Positions 49,101-63,430 of a DNA stretch of 64,000 bases are shown piece after piece. Numbering within the stretch: the first letter of the stretch is position 1; the number at the start of each line of letters is the position of its first letter. Source of the DNA: Gymnorhina tibicen (taxonomy: Eukaryota > Chordata > Aves > Passeriformes > Artamidae); assembly GCA_013399875.1 (NCBI GenBank), contig VXAZ01001047.1:682001-746000 (forward strand), given 5' to 3'. The position numbers were made by a program, and so were the translations under genes. Below the pieces are notes generated by a model that had not been told where the DNA came from, ran no database searches, and was given only the letters and a program-made list of their open reading frames with translations.

Positions 49101-51652
49101 TGGCTTCTTTCCTCCTCATACCGAATTGCTCAACGCATACTTTTATTATACTTTTTTACCATGCCTCACCTAAGACAATTGTTCCTTTTATTTTCCCTGA
49201 AAACTGTTCTGCTCCTGAAGGGACTCTGTGAACATGTCTCACGTATGCAAGAAGAAGCACAAACCATTGTTTCAGTTTCCTCCATGCTGATATGATCCAA
49301 ACAGGAGAAGTGATGCCCCTATGAAAAAAATGCAGCTTTACCGTTTTCCACTTTTAAAATCTACTCCCCTTTCCCCTCTTACACCTCTCCTTCTATTGTA
49401 CACCAGTAAAGGCAACAAAACCATAAACTGCCGGATTCCAAAGGCAAAATGCTAGTAATTAACTTGAAATTGCCTTTAAACAACTGCTATGGGGCTCAAA
49501 ATCTAGCCAGGCCTAGGTCTTTTTAGTCCCTCTTACACTCTAACATCTAGCTATGGATTCTCCAAAAAGAATTCTGGATCAGAATCAGCCTTGCATCATT
49601 TGTGTTTTACTTCTATGTCAGAAGCAGCAGGAAGAGTACAAGCTACTTTCTGTGAGGTGATCACATAAAACCGGTATGTAAGACAGGAGAAAAGAATGAT
49701 ATTTAGATTTTACGCTGTTTTGTGAAATTATGAAGACAAAGTTGCTTGGCGCAGTAGCTGTAGCTGGGTTCATCAGCTGGTGAACAGGTCTGGACTGATG
49801 GAAGTTTCATATTGCACAAGCAAAAAAAAATTGTCAAGAGTGCCGGCATGGTGTCTGGAGTATTATTAGAGCATGCTATAACGAGAAAGAAATGAGAATG
49901 AAGCTTACTGTCCAAAAATAAGAAGGCTCAGGGTTAAAAAAAATTTAGGACTGCTCCTTTCTCCTAAAGGATGTGGTAGAAATGGCACCACAATTCACCA
50001 CACTAAAAAATGTTGTATCTTCATATAAAGTAGTTATTTTGATCAGTTCTAGCTAACATAAAATTTTAACCAATATCTCCTGCATCCAAGTGACTCTCCA
50101 CATATTTGCATTTTCATCCTACTATCTTTCCTAGCTAATACATCAAAGACTATACGAACACCTCAGGGTCACACAGGTTTTTAGGCTCTAGAAACTTGAC
50201 AGGGATTACAGTAAAGATGGGGATTGGTGATAGAAAACTCCGCAAATGGTGGCAACATAACTCAGCAACACACGGGCATTGCACTGGTTTTGCAGAATTA
50301 AAGGGCAATTTTTGTCCAAACAAAGAAAAACTCCACTCAACCTTCAAATCAGCATTTTAACTGTGAATATCAGCAGCTTCATCATTAACATGAAGTTGGG
50401 CATACCCTTATATTGCTTTTTAGTTTTCAAGATCATAAATTAAAACAACTTACAGACACGTCTGCCGAAAAGCTCTGCCATTTTATATAGTAAGTTTTGC
50501 TATTCCATCGTGCTCGAATGCCAGTAGAGAGAGTAGAGCTTTTGCTGTGTTTTTTAAGGAATACTGTTAAACTTAAACTCTGAAGAATGCTTCTTATACA
50601 GGAAATATTTGCCCTTTCATTTGTTCTGTACAATCAGGGACAGAATTTCTTCAGGTAGTATGAGATAACTGGTCACATTTGTATTTCAAGCACTTTGAAA
50701 ATACATCTTTCAACTTTTGTCATAAAAATTCTGACCATGTAATAAATTTGCCAAACATTTTTCCAAATAAATTTCTTTAAGCTGCAATGCAGTGAGATAA
50801 GCCAGAGTGTGTGCCACAAGTGACCTGATGGTCCTTCTAAAGGCAAAAAAAGGCTCCCAAAACAAGAATTCATTCTAGGTTTTTCCCAGGTTTTTTCCTT
50901 TTATGAAGGCCAGATGGCAAGGCAGGAAATAGAAAGGCTCATGACTGCTAGCGCGCAGCAATCCTCACAGCAAGAGAAGCCTGATGCTGCCGAAGTCCAG
51001 TATTTATGAATGACATTAACAAATGGGACTGATTAAAAGAAAACAAGGACTTCATACAGAGGCAAGGAAGATGAGGGGTCTTGGTAAGTCATGCAATAAT
51101 TTTTCTCTCATATAAAGAGCCCATTGCTAAGAAAGGGCTTAACAGGTTTACCTTTACTGGTAATAATTGCGCACAGTTGATATTCCCTCTGCTCCAGGGT
51201 TGAAGAAGAGGTAATGCCTCACTTTCTAGGAAATTATTCATGACCCAGCTTCAGTGAAGAAGAGGTTAGCCTCTCAGAGAGGTTGAGATGAGTTATATGA
51301 TCCAAACTCAAGAGAGCATGAAATAAATGCAGAACCTGGGAGAGAGGATATGCCATTTCATTTACACAAAGAGAAAGGAGATTGAACGAGGAAAGAAGTC
51401 AGCAACAGAAAATCTGTTTATGAAGGAAGCGGATCAAGTAGAACAGAGTATCTGGAAGGGCTTTTTGCAAAACACAGATCAAATAGCATTATCTGCTCAT
51501 ACTTCAGGCTTCTCATGCATCAAGTATAAATTATTGCATGGAAGAGAACATGCTTTCAGAATCTGTTTATTGAAGAGAGTCAGGCAAAGAGTTTGCTGCA
51601 CAGCTCTCAGAGAGAATCAGCTTTAGGCCTTGTCACATCAATGATTTATAGG

Positions 51653-51721
51653 GTGACACTAGGGAAATCAATTAAGCTCTCTACGCGCCCCAGTTTTCCC
51701 ATCTGTAAAATAGGGGCAAGC
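51653..51721 (+). repeat. Ancient CORE-SINE (MIR-like) remnant
   Basis: 'TAGGGAAATCAATTAAGCTCTCTACGCGCCCCAGTTTTCCCATCTGTAAAATAGGGG' follows the MIR core order: GGGCAAGTCACTTAACCTCTCTGTGCCTCAGTTTTCCCATCTGTAAAATGGGG. It is the clearest of the four such pieces in the window. The tRNA-like head is not identifiable. Confidence 0.65.
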
Positions 51722-54700
51722 TGTTATTCAAGGAGAGTGCTTTTCCATTTTATAGCCTTCCTTCTTGTGTTTGGGTGTTCGTTATTTTGTGAGTCTCTAC
51801 GCTATTAAAAATATTAGTCTTCTGTGGAGGTGTTTTCATTTTAGCATTAGAATATACCTGCTCTCGCTTCATTATAACTGTTTTGTTTTTATATAAATTC
51901 ATTCTATAATTTTAGCAGCAAGATCAAAAACACGGCATACAATGTGAAGGGAACATGTACTTTTCCTAGAACACAGATCCTTCAGGAAGCTATTAAAGAA
52001 ATCTCATGGCAGGCATGAATAGAAAATCCAACGATAATGAAGTCAGGCAAATGTGGAAAACTGCTATTTATTTTCACTTTAAATTGTTTAACAGTTTTGC
52101 AGCATTTCAGCACTTCAACATTTAGTGATTCTTTGAAAAAAACTGCGTAGAAAAAAAATAATTGGCAGAAAGCAGCCTAATCCTCAGGCACCTTGGAGAA
52201 AAACCCACATGGTTGTCCTTGGGCTACTTGTTTCACAGATTTTCTGTGTTGGTTCTCTGGTGTCCACAGAGTAAGAAATTCACCATTCAGAAGGAACATC
52301 TAAATAAATACCTTGCTGAGGTTTTAGACTGGAAAAGGAAACTCAGTCCAGGGCATTGGTAGCCTTTCTATTCCTACAGATAGACTTAAGATACACTGGT
52401 CATGGTTGCCTTCATCTTTATACTATTCTACACTGCTTAAAAATGGGGTAAAGGATAGAAAAAAAAGCAAAGTAGTTCAGAAGCACAAAGATCTAATAAT
52501 TTATGAATGACTGTCAGGAGGGCTTATATCTATACAATGCTTTTGCCTGTACTAGGAAATTTACCCGTTTGCCTGTAGAGGCAATAATACATTCAACTTT
52601 TAAAGTGGAAAGAAAACAGCCAAGGAAATGTTTTAAAATACAGTTTTTGTTTCAGTATGAAATGTTGCAGTCTCTTCTTAGGAGGAAGCCAGAGTGAATG
52701 TGATTGGCAGATACAGTAATAAGGATTTTTTTCTGTCCCTGCCACCTGAGCCCTCTCTTACACTGTGACTTGCATGAAGGATAACCATATAACTGCAAGG
52801 CCATCAGAGTCTGACTCCAGCCCTGCCATGGTTTTGAAATTCTCCAGCAGACAGCAAAATTTCAACAACCAGGTTCTTCAATTATAGGAGGACTGGAAGA
52901 TTAATTTAATGTGTTTAGATACTTGTCTTGCCATTGCAAATGTAATCTTCTTACTCAAGAGACACCAGCTGCCTTGGGCATTAGAAAGAAAATTATTATT
53001 CTGCTATGCATGGAATGGTGCACAGGACATTGGCTGAAAATAAAGAGAAATGATGGTAAAGCAAACATCAGTTTGTGGTTACAATGAATTCTGGGCAAAT
53101 GACTATGAACTGGCAAATCCTTTTATCGTTGCAGTTTTTACAGTAATCTCAAATCTCTCCTTTATCTGCTTGTTTTTTGGCTTGTTTAACACAGAGACTG
53201 ATGATCAGTGAAGCAAAAGATTTCATTTAAAGGTGTCAGCTAATGTCTACGACAGAGCTGCCATTGCTCTTCAAACTGGCTTTACAGATCAGAGCTTGCT
53301 GCTCACTGGGTGGCCACAACAATATTATTCGAGAAAATATCTTAAGGTGTTCATATTGGCAACTGGGTTACAATGTACCATAGATGTGTCCAGAAATGTT
53401 ATCTACAGTCACTGAGAGGTTAACAGTAACTCTGTATGCTTTGTATACAAGATACTATTCCAGGAGAATGCTGTGGCTGAGTGGTCTGATTTAAGCAAAC
53501 CAAGTTGAATCGTATCATGGAGCTGTCTATTTTTATTGTTTTGTTTTGTCCTTAACAGATAATCCTTTTAGCTTTGTTGAATATAAGGTATTTTCTGGTT
53601 TTAATCCCATTGCATTATATTTTTAAAGAAAACACACCTCTGATCTTTGTAAACTTCCATTTAGTTGGTATAGTTCCCCTTCTTCCACAGGTTGCTCTTT
53701 ACACAAACTGCACTTTCTCCTCCTTGGACGAAGCACTCTGAAGTGCTGCTGCAGCTCATTCGGCCAGTGCAATTTTATATCCAAAAGCAACAGTGTAAAT
53801 TTTAGACAAACAAAGCCAGTCTTGAGCGTAATCTGGAGACCTGAAGTATGTAGCTGACTGGGTGACACTCCGTGGCCCACAACAGTTCTTGGTTACAGTG
53901 ACAGTGTTTTGCATTTCTGAGTGCTCCAGCTGAGCACTCACATGCTGGAAGTCACTAATTCTCCTGCGAAATTCTGAAAATACTGTATTACTGTTCATGT
54001 GTGTGTTACTGAAATAACAGACCACACAGCAAAATGATTTTACATTCGCCACTTAAGTTTGAATAACGTTTTTGTCATTTAGGTTAAGATGGGATAAGAT
54101 ATCTCAAGTAACAACAGCCAATGTTTTCACAAAACCAGTCTGAATCAAGATCAAAGCAGCATGTACTTGTTTTCACTGCACTCAGGGTTTGAAACTGATT
54201 TCTATTTCTTGTGCATTTGCTTGAGGCAGTTAAAAATAAATGATCAGTTTAAACAAACAATTTGAAAAAACAGATAGAAAGGCAAACTCTATTCAGAACT
54301 TCAGTGTATTCCAAAGAGAATTTCAGTGAATGCACAGCAAAATCTCATAATTTAAATAAATTTTAATTTTACAACAGACTGATGCAGCCTTTCTGAGAAT
54401 TATTTTCTTTAAAGGCCATAATTGCTGTAAAGATGTATGGCACACAAGGGAAAATGGATAGTGAGGACAAAATTCTCATTAGGAAATACTAAAATCGGAG
54501 TAGGAAGACTGTTGTGTCTTTCAATACTTCACATTGCATACACCTGATACTTGGATTATGTAAGAAATACTCATCAGTTTAATCAAAAGGAATCTGTTTA
54601 AAAACAGGACATTCTATACAATTATTTATTTATTTGAAAGATGTAGGGATTCCTCAGTACAAATGTACTGGAGCTGCATATAAGCTGCACATATGGATGC

Positions 54701-56939
54701 AATACAATAAATCAGACACAAAAATGTAATACTTGAAAGTAGACAGGCTGCTTCTTTACAAAATGTAATACCACATATTTCCCTGCTTTCCTAGAATTCC
54801 ACTGACAACTTTAAGCTTTTAGAGTAATGGGTTTCACCCCTTGAACACATGCCACAGAAGGCTGAGGGAGGCACTGCACACAGTTCACTATATAGGCTGG
54901 AAACCTAAACATTTGGTTGCATCATATAAAAGAAACACATGTACAGCAGATCCATCTGACATTTTCACACTTATTTTAGAAGATCTCTTCAACTTCCTCA
55001 TGATTTCAGTCTACATTTAGTTCATTACTAAGTCCTGCAATTGCAGAACTAAAATTAATCAGAATCCCATTTACTTTCTGAAGAGCACTCAAAAGTCTAT
55101 GATTTTAAATTAATTTATGCAAAGAGAAAAGCTCTTGTCTTTGTAAGTATAATTCTAAGCCATATAAATCGAAAGTAAAGCTTTAAACCCGTAATGACCC
55201 CTTTTCCATCCAGTCTTAAATGGAATAATTAAGCAATAACTTCCATTCCATCTAAGTACATGCAGCAGTGACGGGTGTCTGCTTGCTGACTAAAGCCTGA
55301 AGCATTTAATTGACCTGTGGGAGCTGATTATTGCAAGTACAGTCATATGGCAGAGAAGCTATCTACTTTTTGCTAGAAGAAATCTTTCAAAGTAATTAAT
55401 AATTTTGGTAATTTAAAAAGATTATGCATAACTATTCACTACGAAGAGACTTAAGCTGTAGTCAGCAAGCCTGTTACAGATTTTTAAAGATAATAATATC
55501 TGTAGGTGTACTCATTTGGGTTGTAAATTTGACTGTTCAGAGTAATAGAACAAAAATGAGTCATTGGCCAAGGGCTCAGTTCAGAACTCATGAATTATCT
55601 CTGGATTTTCCTGGAGAGACTGACAATAAGGCATCCCTCACTGACTTTGCTGCAATCTGATGTTTGCTATTTATATCCTTGCAGCAGTGTTCAGGAAACT
55701 CCTAGGTAAATGAAATTCATACAGTGGCAAACAGAACACATGCTGTTTCAGATACCCTTCATAACTGCATACAACAACAGGCCAGCATTAGAGAAGGCAG
55801 TCTTCTTGAAGCATGTGCTCCAAAGTCACGAGACCGCAGAGAGAGATTACGGTCTCTACAGATAATGCAACATAAATTCACTTTCCTTGGCTAACCTGCA
55901 CTGCACTCAAAGAGGATATATAGCTGCTGGGGGAAAAAAACTGAAAAAGCTCTTCTACTAGAAAGTGACAGTGTGTGACAAGAAGGACTTTAGAAGACAT
56001 TTGTTTGGAAGTTCTCCTCTGTCTAAAGAATAGCAAAATAAATTCACTCTAAGTACTGTGTCTGTTGCTTGCTGTTAATAGATACTGCCTCGGGAGTACT
56101 GGGATCAAAAGCAGATGAATCTTTGCTTAGCATCTCAATGCCCAGGTGATGTCTGAATGCCTCCTCAGCTAGACTTTCTAAAACAATGAAGAAAAATGAA
56201 AAAATGTAAATATCCAGTCACAATCATGAAGTGCTTAGCATATTAGAAGATGAATACTATTTGGTTTTCTCCCTAATAATCCACCTAAAAAAACTATCAG
56301 GTCCTAAAACATGTTGGAAGAGAGGAGAAAACTTGGTAGCAACTTTCACAAGAAAAGCAAGCCATTCCTACCAAACAGTTTCCTCAAAACAAAACTTTTC
56401 CCACAGAACAGCTGAAAAAGACCCAGAGGTCATTGAAAACCCAGGTCAGCAGTCCTCAAGGGATTGTCTGTCCCTTGGCACTAATGTGGACCTTTCAGTG
56501 GGAGCTGATCATTGTAAGCAGCTACTTAAGAGATAACACTGACCACAGAGACCTGGTGAACCCAGACTATCAGAACTCATGCCCTACAAAAATGACCATG
56601 CTCAATTAGAAAAAAGAAGGCTTAGCAGCCAATCGTTTTCTTTTGATTAAAGACTGGGATGTGGGAAGGAGGGGTATGGTGGGTTTGTTTGTTGTTGTTT
56701 TGCTGTTTGACTTTTTTTAAACATCTGTCAAAAGTTAGAGGATAAGAGAAAAGTCCTAAGTACAATAAATACTCCTTGGTAAAGCACTTTATACAGTATA
56801 GCATAAATTATCATTGGGTAAGATTTTGCATATATATATATTTGGGACAAAAATATTGTCACATCCTGGTAATGAAATGGGAATTGTTTCTAAGAGACAA
56901 GCTGCAATATCTCAATTTGTTGGAAGCATCAGATGGAAA

Positions 56940-57260
56940 ATTTCAGCTATCAGTTACACATCCATCTTTATTTAATATATTCATACATGATCTGGAAAAG
57001 GGAGTAAGTAATACAGACTTGAAATCCATGGAGGAGATTAAAATGGAGGGGATATGCAAACACTGGTAAGAGAAAACAAATTGAACTATGTATAGAAAAA
57101 CAAGATTCCCATTCTGAAAATGTCAACTAATCTGTTTGGAAATACATAATCTGAAACACAGATGCTCTCTGGGAAACTTGGAAAGCAACAATGCTGAAAA
57201 AGATTGTTGGGAGGACAGAACACTGGACATGAATTTTTAAAATGACAGTAGTGGAAAATA
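56940..57260 (+). mobile_element. Ancient CR1-like LINE fragment with reverse-transcriptase text
   Basis: The forward frame reads PSLFNIFIHDLEKGVSNTD, a degraded form of the CR1 reverse-transcriptase segment (VLFNIFINDLDEGIE..). About 190 bases later 'CAATGCTGAAAAAGATTGTTGGGAGGACAGAACACTGGACATGAA' resembles the later ORF2 region (GAAAAGGATCTGGGGGT..GTGGACA..CTGGACATGA). The catalytic FADD box is not visible, and the frame breaks between the two blocks. It is much older than the CR1 copies at 28 and 35 kb. Boundaries are approximate. Confidence 0.5.
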
Positions 57261-59480
57261 ACACAGACCTACATTATATTAGAATAAATACACATAGTAT
57301 TTATATGATGAGTGTGGCACTAGGCCATTGAGCCTAAATATTCCTTCAGGGCCTTGGAAAAAAGAGAGTTGTATTTTTTTACTCTGAAACCTGTAAGTAC
57401 TATCTCATTCCCCTTCCTTTCTTTTTGAAAGTTTTACTAAATTAAACCTACACTAGACTAGAAATCACCGCAATTTTCTAAGGCTGGTTTTGCCAGTGTT
57501 GAAAAGAGCAAAATGCACAGACAAATGGCCAGACAGATGTGAGCAATGTTCTGCTTTGTGGTCACTGGACCTGGGCTAAGGCTTTCCCTTCCAGAAGTTA
57601 AATTACAGAAAGGTTTTGGAATTCTGAGAAAAACAATTGACATTGGAAATCTGGAGCTGACAAATAAACAGGCGAGATCACAAGGCTGACAAAGACAAGG
57701 AGAAAAGAATAACAAGCAGTGATGAGGCTGTGCAGCACCTCTGGAAGATATGGTAGGACAAAAACACTTGACAAGTTACCTCAGTGTATGGGTCAGTTAA
57801 AACCACATCGATCAAAATATTAGAAAAAAAATCCTGTGCCATGTGAGCCTTTATTATTGCATGATACATCACATAAATAAAATTCTTTTCAATATGTAGC
57901 TTGTTTTAGTCTTGTTTAGTTTGCACATGAATGACATTTTAAAAATGCAAGTATTTCTAAGCATGCATTTAAAATTTTTCTTAAAATTTCTACTGGTTTG
58001 GTTATCCTCTAAAGTATGTTCCTGCTGCAGCATGTATTACCTTTGAATGTCAGGTGGCATCGATGCCCTTCAGAAAGAACATAGTTCTACCTTGAAATTG
58101 GATTGTCATATTTTAAAAGAAAACCTTTTTATTTTCTCTCCTCAGTCCCATCAACTTCAAACATTGCGCGCTACCTGATGCCTGTCTACCAGTCTTTCCA
58201 CTTGTATTAACAGTTTGCTTGTCTTGTTTTCTTTCTTTCTTTTTTTTTTTAAATCAAAGTAACTTTTTCACAATTAAGGAATACTAGATGCAGTTGTTTC
58301 ATCCCCATTTGGGTTTGTGTAATAGTGGAGTGAATTTTGCAGTTTGCTATCTAATCTCTATAGCACCACTTAAGCACAAGTGATCAGGAAAAGGCCTTGG
58401 AATTCTGTCCAAAAGAAAACTGGCCAAGACTGTTTTAACTAGCACTAATTTTTATCCCCCTTAACTCAACTGCAAGAGTTTATGTTAAAAAGAATAAAAT
58501 AAACTGAGAACATTTCTCAGAAATCCATTTAGGTGAGAAAAGGATGCTTAATCCCTACATATTTTGACCTCCCTTGATCAGATTCCCAATTTATGTGGAG
58601 TGGAAACTGTCAAAACCACCCCTATGCTAGTTATGTAAAAATAATAAGCAGTATCTTTTTCAGCTTAAATATAGAAAGAAGTTTGGCAAGGATAAAGCAG
58701 CAACGAGATGGGAAGTCAGCATGTGCTCATCTTTACTGACCGATCCTTTAACACCAATGCTTCTCTTTTAACTATCTTTCACAGAAACCATCACAAATGA
58801 GGCCAGTTCTGTGTTTGCATTACACACACAGTTTTTCAGGCAGTACTGGTTCATATTCTCTGATGTGTTACGGATGTACTGTTGGATGACAGGAGCTTTG
58901 TAAGATGTCAATCAACCAAACTATTCCAACTTTTAGATTCAGCTGCTCAGATCATAATGAGAAGTAGTGGAGGAAATACATATTCTGGTACTTCTAGTGC
59001 TAATTTGCTCATTGGCAGCTGCAGAAGTCAACTTTCTAGATTGTGGGGGCAAAGTGAAGATCCAGTCTAGTATTATTTTCCTCTCTGACATCAGCCAGCT
59101 CTCGGACAACGAGAGGTTCAAGTTGTCTAGCAGCTAGAATTCACTTCAGGTTCACTGAAACCTTATTGGAAATATTTGCAAGAGTCACCTTTGACACAAA
59201 TACTCTGTCCCAGCTGACAACCCAGCTGTATCCCCGAGATATACATTTGTATCCTTTAGGGAGTAACTAACAGTAATCTTTAGCTGGCAATAGACTGCAG
59301 CCACTCTTGGAAAGCTATTTAAGCTACTATTGCCTGTGTTTACTCTTGCCAACTCGGCACTCACAAACTGTCCTCTAGCTCAGATGACAAATAAATAAAG
59401 GAATATTTTGGAACTTGTGCCTGGCTTGCAATTCAAATATCTAAAAAGGCATTAGCACTAGCACGTATCAATACTATGTT

Positions 59481-59520
59481 GCCATTCTTCTCATTTTACA
59501 GATGGAGAAGCTGTGACTAA
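59481..59520 (-). repeat. Ancient CORE-SINE (MIR-like) core, short
   Basis: 'CCATTCTTCTCATTTTACAGATGGAGAAGCTGTGACTAA' resembles the antisense MIR core (CCATTTTACAGATGAGGAAACTGAGGC). Only about 35 bases match, so a chance match or another ancient SINE remains possible. Confidence 0.4.
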
Positions 59521-61377
59521 GCTGAGAACAAATACCTAAAATTTAAGAAAGCCGAGATACAGCTTCCCAGGCTTTTGACTCCATAGCTGTGCTAAGCACA
59601 GACAATCTCTTCGTCCAAGGACACCTGCTCTGTAGTGAAATGTGCCTAACAGAACCGTACAGTAATTTGCCATCCTGAAATATTGAAGTATTTCTGAGTC
59701 TCACTACCCAAAACCTGTGTCCCAACAAGCCTTTTTAGAGATAAACAATGAACTTATTTCCTGTCTTTTTAAATAGTCCTTTTAGACTATTTAATCTCAA
59801 ACTACAGTGACTAGAAATATTTTTAGAATATGTAAATCATAGTAAAAAATCCACTTACTTTGAAGGCAGTGGAAAAAAATCCCACTTTGAAGTAGAAAAA
59901 GAGACATGGTAACAAAAATACCCCCAAATCTTAGAAGTGCTTGACTTCTCTCTTAATTACATTTCTGAGTGATCAAACCAACATATAACTTCAGGGAGAC
60001 TATCTGAAAGCAAAGATCATTTAGCCTCAGCGATAAACCCAAAATAAATCTTTTAATATTTCTTTATTCATACCCTCACATTTCAGTTCAATTTGTGTCT
60101 CAACAAGACATGTCCCTGTCAGTTTATGTTCACAGTTCACCCTCATCTTTAACCTTAAATCTAAGCAGAGCTGATAACCTCTCTTTCAAGTCAACATGTA
60201 TTTTGTTGGATTGATCCAACCCCTCTGCCTTTAATAGAACCCAGCAGCAGCTGGTTTCAAACTGCTTGAAACCTTGGAGATCAAAGTTTGATGAACCCCT
60301 GTCATTCTCCCAAAGAATTAAGATCTGTGAAGAATGCATGTACCTCCTCAGGCTCAGATTTCAGAAATACAGCAACTGAAATGAAGAGAAATTGTTTATT
60401 AGAGAACCATGCCAAGCATATTCACACTGCTGGAGTAGGTATTTTCAATTAAAACAAATAGATACTTTCAACACAGCTGTACAGCCATCCTCACAACAAA
60501 TGAATTTGCTAAAGTCTTCAAGGCAACCAGATTCTTCAGAAGTAATATTGATGGAAATTGCTCACTACTAATAGTTTGCATACAGAGCATGTGGCTGTGC
60601 AGAATAATGTGATATCCTGGATTAGATTCAGATTTTACATATATATGTCAATTGCTCTTTTCCCTTTCTAAACTACCACTCAGTATGTGGAAAACATACT
60701 GGCATAAACCACACACAATAATTTGAGGTTTCTCTTGTCAGCCAGATGCTATTTATCATGCTACCTTTCAGCAGTGTTCAATATACCACAGAGTTTTATT
60801 AATAATCATTAGGTTGCCCTTCACCATTCTACAGCAAACACCTACTACCTACTTTGATTGCAACCTAACTAACCAAAAAGCATGACTGCCAGGACCTGAA
60901 ACAGTCTGATGAAATAAGAATGAAGCAAGACCCCATCAAAAGTATTTCAAGAAAAAGATCATAAATTAATCTCTGCAAACAATCCCTGTTTTTCCTATTG
61001 GATGCTTTGAAGTCAGGGTAGGCATCTGTATTTGTGTTCAACTAGCAAAAAAAGTGTTTCATATTTATTTTTGCTTGTCAATGAGAAGATACTTTTCTGT
61101 AACCCTAAAGTTAAGGAATTTTCTCCCTCCCTCCACCTTTTTCTGTATGATGACAAGTGCAGTTCTTATAGATTTACTGAAGTCCTAGGTGACATATTAC
61201 ACAAACTAATTAAGATACATAGAAAGTAATGTCAGATTTGCATTTTTTAAATGCCACATTTATAAACAGCCAGTTTTACAAACATAAACTATTTTTCTTT
61301 TCAGCTACCTTCTTCTCTGAATTAAGACACATATGTGTGTGTACAGCCAATCATCCATAATTAGAATTTGCTCTGCC

Positions 61378-61431
61378 ATATATATCTACACACACATATA
61401 TGTATACACACAAGAAAATGCACACACAGAC
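61378..61431. repeat. (TA)n/(CA)n compound simple repeat
   Basis: This is alternating ATATATCTACACACACATATATGTATACACACA followed by a CACACAGACATGCA stretch. A short TGTGTGTGTAC run lies 50 bases earlier (61335-61343). Low information content; likely variable in length. Confidence 0.7.
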
Positions 61432-63232
61432 ATGCACTCTAAATCCCATCCTGAATGTGTAATTCTTCCATCATCACCATTTATTTATCATATAGGCTTG
61501 GAAGACCAATCTCTCTTCAGGATAATTCACATTCCATATGCCATCTCCAGTGATAGAACCCCCCCTCACCCCCACCAAAGAAAACAAACAAAAAATCCAG
61601 TAAAAGCCCATTATCCTTTAAGGATCAAAAGCTGCAAGAAAGGAGAACAACTGCATCAAGATTTTGCATGCTGAGCTTTACTCAGGGTTCTTCTCCCCCT
61701 CCTGCATGCTGTGCAGCTTCAGTCACCGTAACACTAGAACGGAGTTGCTACATCAGACTCAACAGAGCGTGTGAAACTCAAGTTCCTCTTCCAACACAGG
61801 GGATTTTTACAAAAAACCTGTACACACATGTTAGTGGACTTCTCATCCCCCAGATATTTCTCCTCCATGCAACAAACACAACTAATGAGCTAGAGCCAGC
61901 AAATGGAACATCTGCAAAAACACCTATCATTCATAAACACGGTGCCTGATGTGTTGGCTGTGCTGTTCACAGATCAGGCAATGATCAGTGATAAAGTGGA
62001 TTTAGGTAGAAATTTAACTTTTTCAGTCAAAGGAAGAGGACATATGCTGTGGGACACCAGGTCCTGGTATTTTTTATATGATATCTAATGAATTACACTG
62101 TTTATTTCTGCTTGGTTTACTGCTGGTTTAGTTTTTGTGTTGCTAATATGCTACATTTTGACTAAATTCTTTAACTGGCTTCCTTAATAAGGATCTTGAA
62201 TAGATAAAAAGCAGCAAAAGCAAATCTTACCTTGGAAGCAAGCAATTTATAGATCAGGATTCTCTACTCAGACAAAAACAATGAAATCATTATTCAGAAT
62301 ATCAGATAGTTCTGAATACCAAAAGTTACCACTTACACTTTTTTTTGTCTGGTGTTATTTGATACTCTCCAGATTTCCACATTTTAAGAGTGCAAAGTTT
62401 AATTTTAATGAATGTAGAAAAAAAAGAATTATTAGTATATGTCAAATTTACTTAGCTACTTTTTAGAGTGATAAAACATTTAACTGTGAAATGAAATCTT
62501 CCTCAGTGTTCTCAACTCCATTTACTTAAGTGCAGAGTCCTAGAATTAATAAACAAAACATTACATTTGTTTAATTATTTTCTATAATGCACTTCCTGTA
62601 CTGATGATGTCTAAGAAGTTGTACAAATGTCAAACAGAAGAAAACAAATGTTTTGTCAGCTCTGAAACTGCTATACTAATGGAATATCCTATCAGATTGT
62701 GATAAGAGAACCTCCGAACTCTGAGCTTGGATCCCCAGCTTGAAGTCCAACTTCATTAAGCAGCAAATCAAGATGCAAATTGAAACAAACTTTTTTTTTC
62801 TTTGCTGAATACATAAGCTCAATATCTTTGCAAATCAGACTCTACAGTCATACTGTATACTGTCAGACAAATTTTAAGGTAATTCTTCAGATTCTACTTC
62901 CTAAATAAAATGTTACTTTCCTATACTAAGTAGATAACTGCAGTACACTAGGGTGTGTTACAGATATCACTCTTAGGAAGACTCTCTTTATCAACATTAG
63001 TAAGATCTACACTATGCATTTCTAAATCAATCTTCGCTGAAGAACAAATTCATTATTATCAGCTCTTAGTTTTATGACAAAAATTTGGCTGAAACACTTG
63101 GCAACAAACAACGTGGTTGTAATAGTCTGAGTAGTATACTGAAACTTCAAATTCAGCCATGCTGTCCCTATTTGCAAAACCAAGAACATCTTGGTAAATC
63201 CCCGAGCCGTGGGTTATTGAAATCTAGAGAAG

Positions 63233-63430
63233 TGTACTGGGTCTGGCTGAGCTGGAGTTCATTTTCCCTTCGCAGCCCTCACAGTGCTGTGCTTTGCATT
63301 GGTCACTGGAAAGGTGCTGGTAACACTCCTGTGTTTTGGCTACTGCTGGGCAGGGCTGGCACAGCATCAGGGCTGTCCCTCCAACATTCCCTCCCCATCA
63401 ACGGGCTGGGAGTGGGCAAGGTCCACGACA
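63233..63430 (+). mobile_element. Short solo LTR of the same ERVL-like family, perfect 5-bp duplication
   Basis: This 198-bp element begins TGTACTGGGTCTGGCTGAGC and ends GTCCACGACA. It is flanked by AGAAG on both sides (63228-63232 and 63431-63435), a perfect 5-bp target-site duplication. Its first half aligns with the LTR at 9823: shared GAGTT.ATTTTC near the start, GCTGTG.TTTG.ATT, CTGCTG.GCAGGGCTXGCAC. It keeps a 'CACTGGAAAGGTGCTGGTAACACTCCTGTGTTTTGG' segment that the 9823 copy lacks, but has lost nearly all of the later half. The 148-codon forward frame across it is not a gene. Confidence 0.72.
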
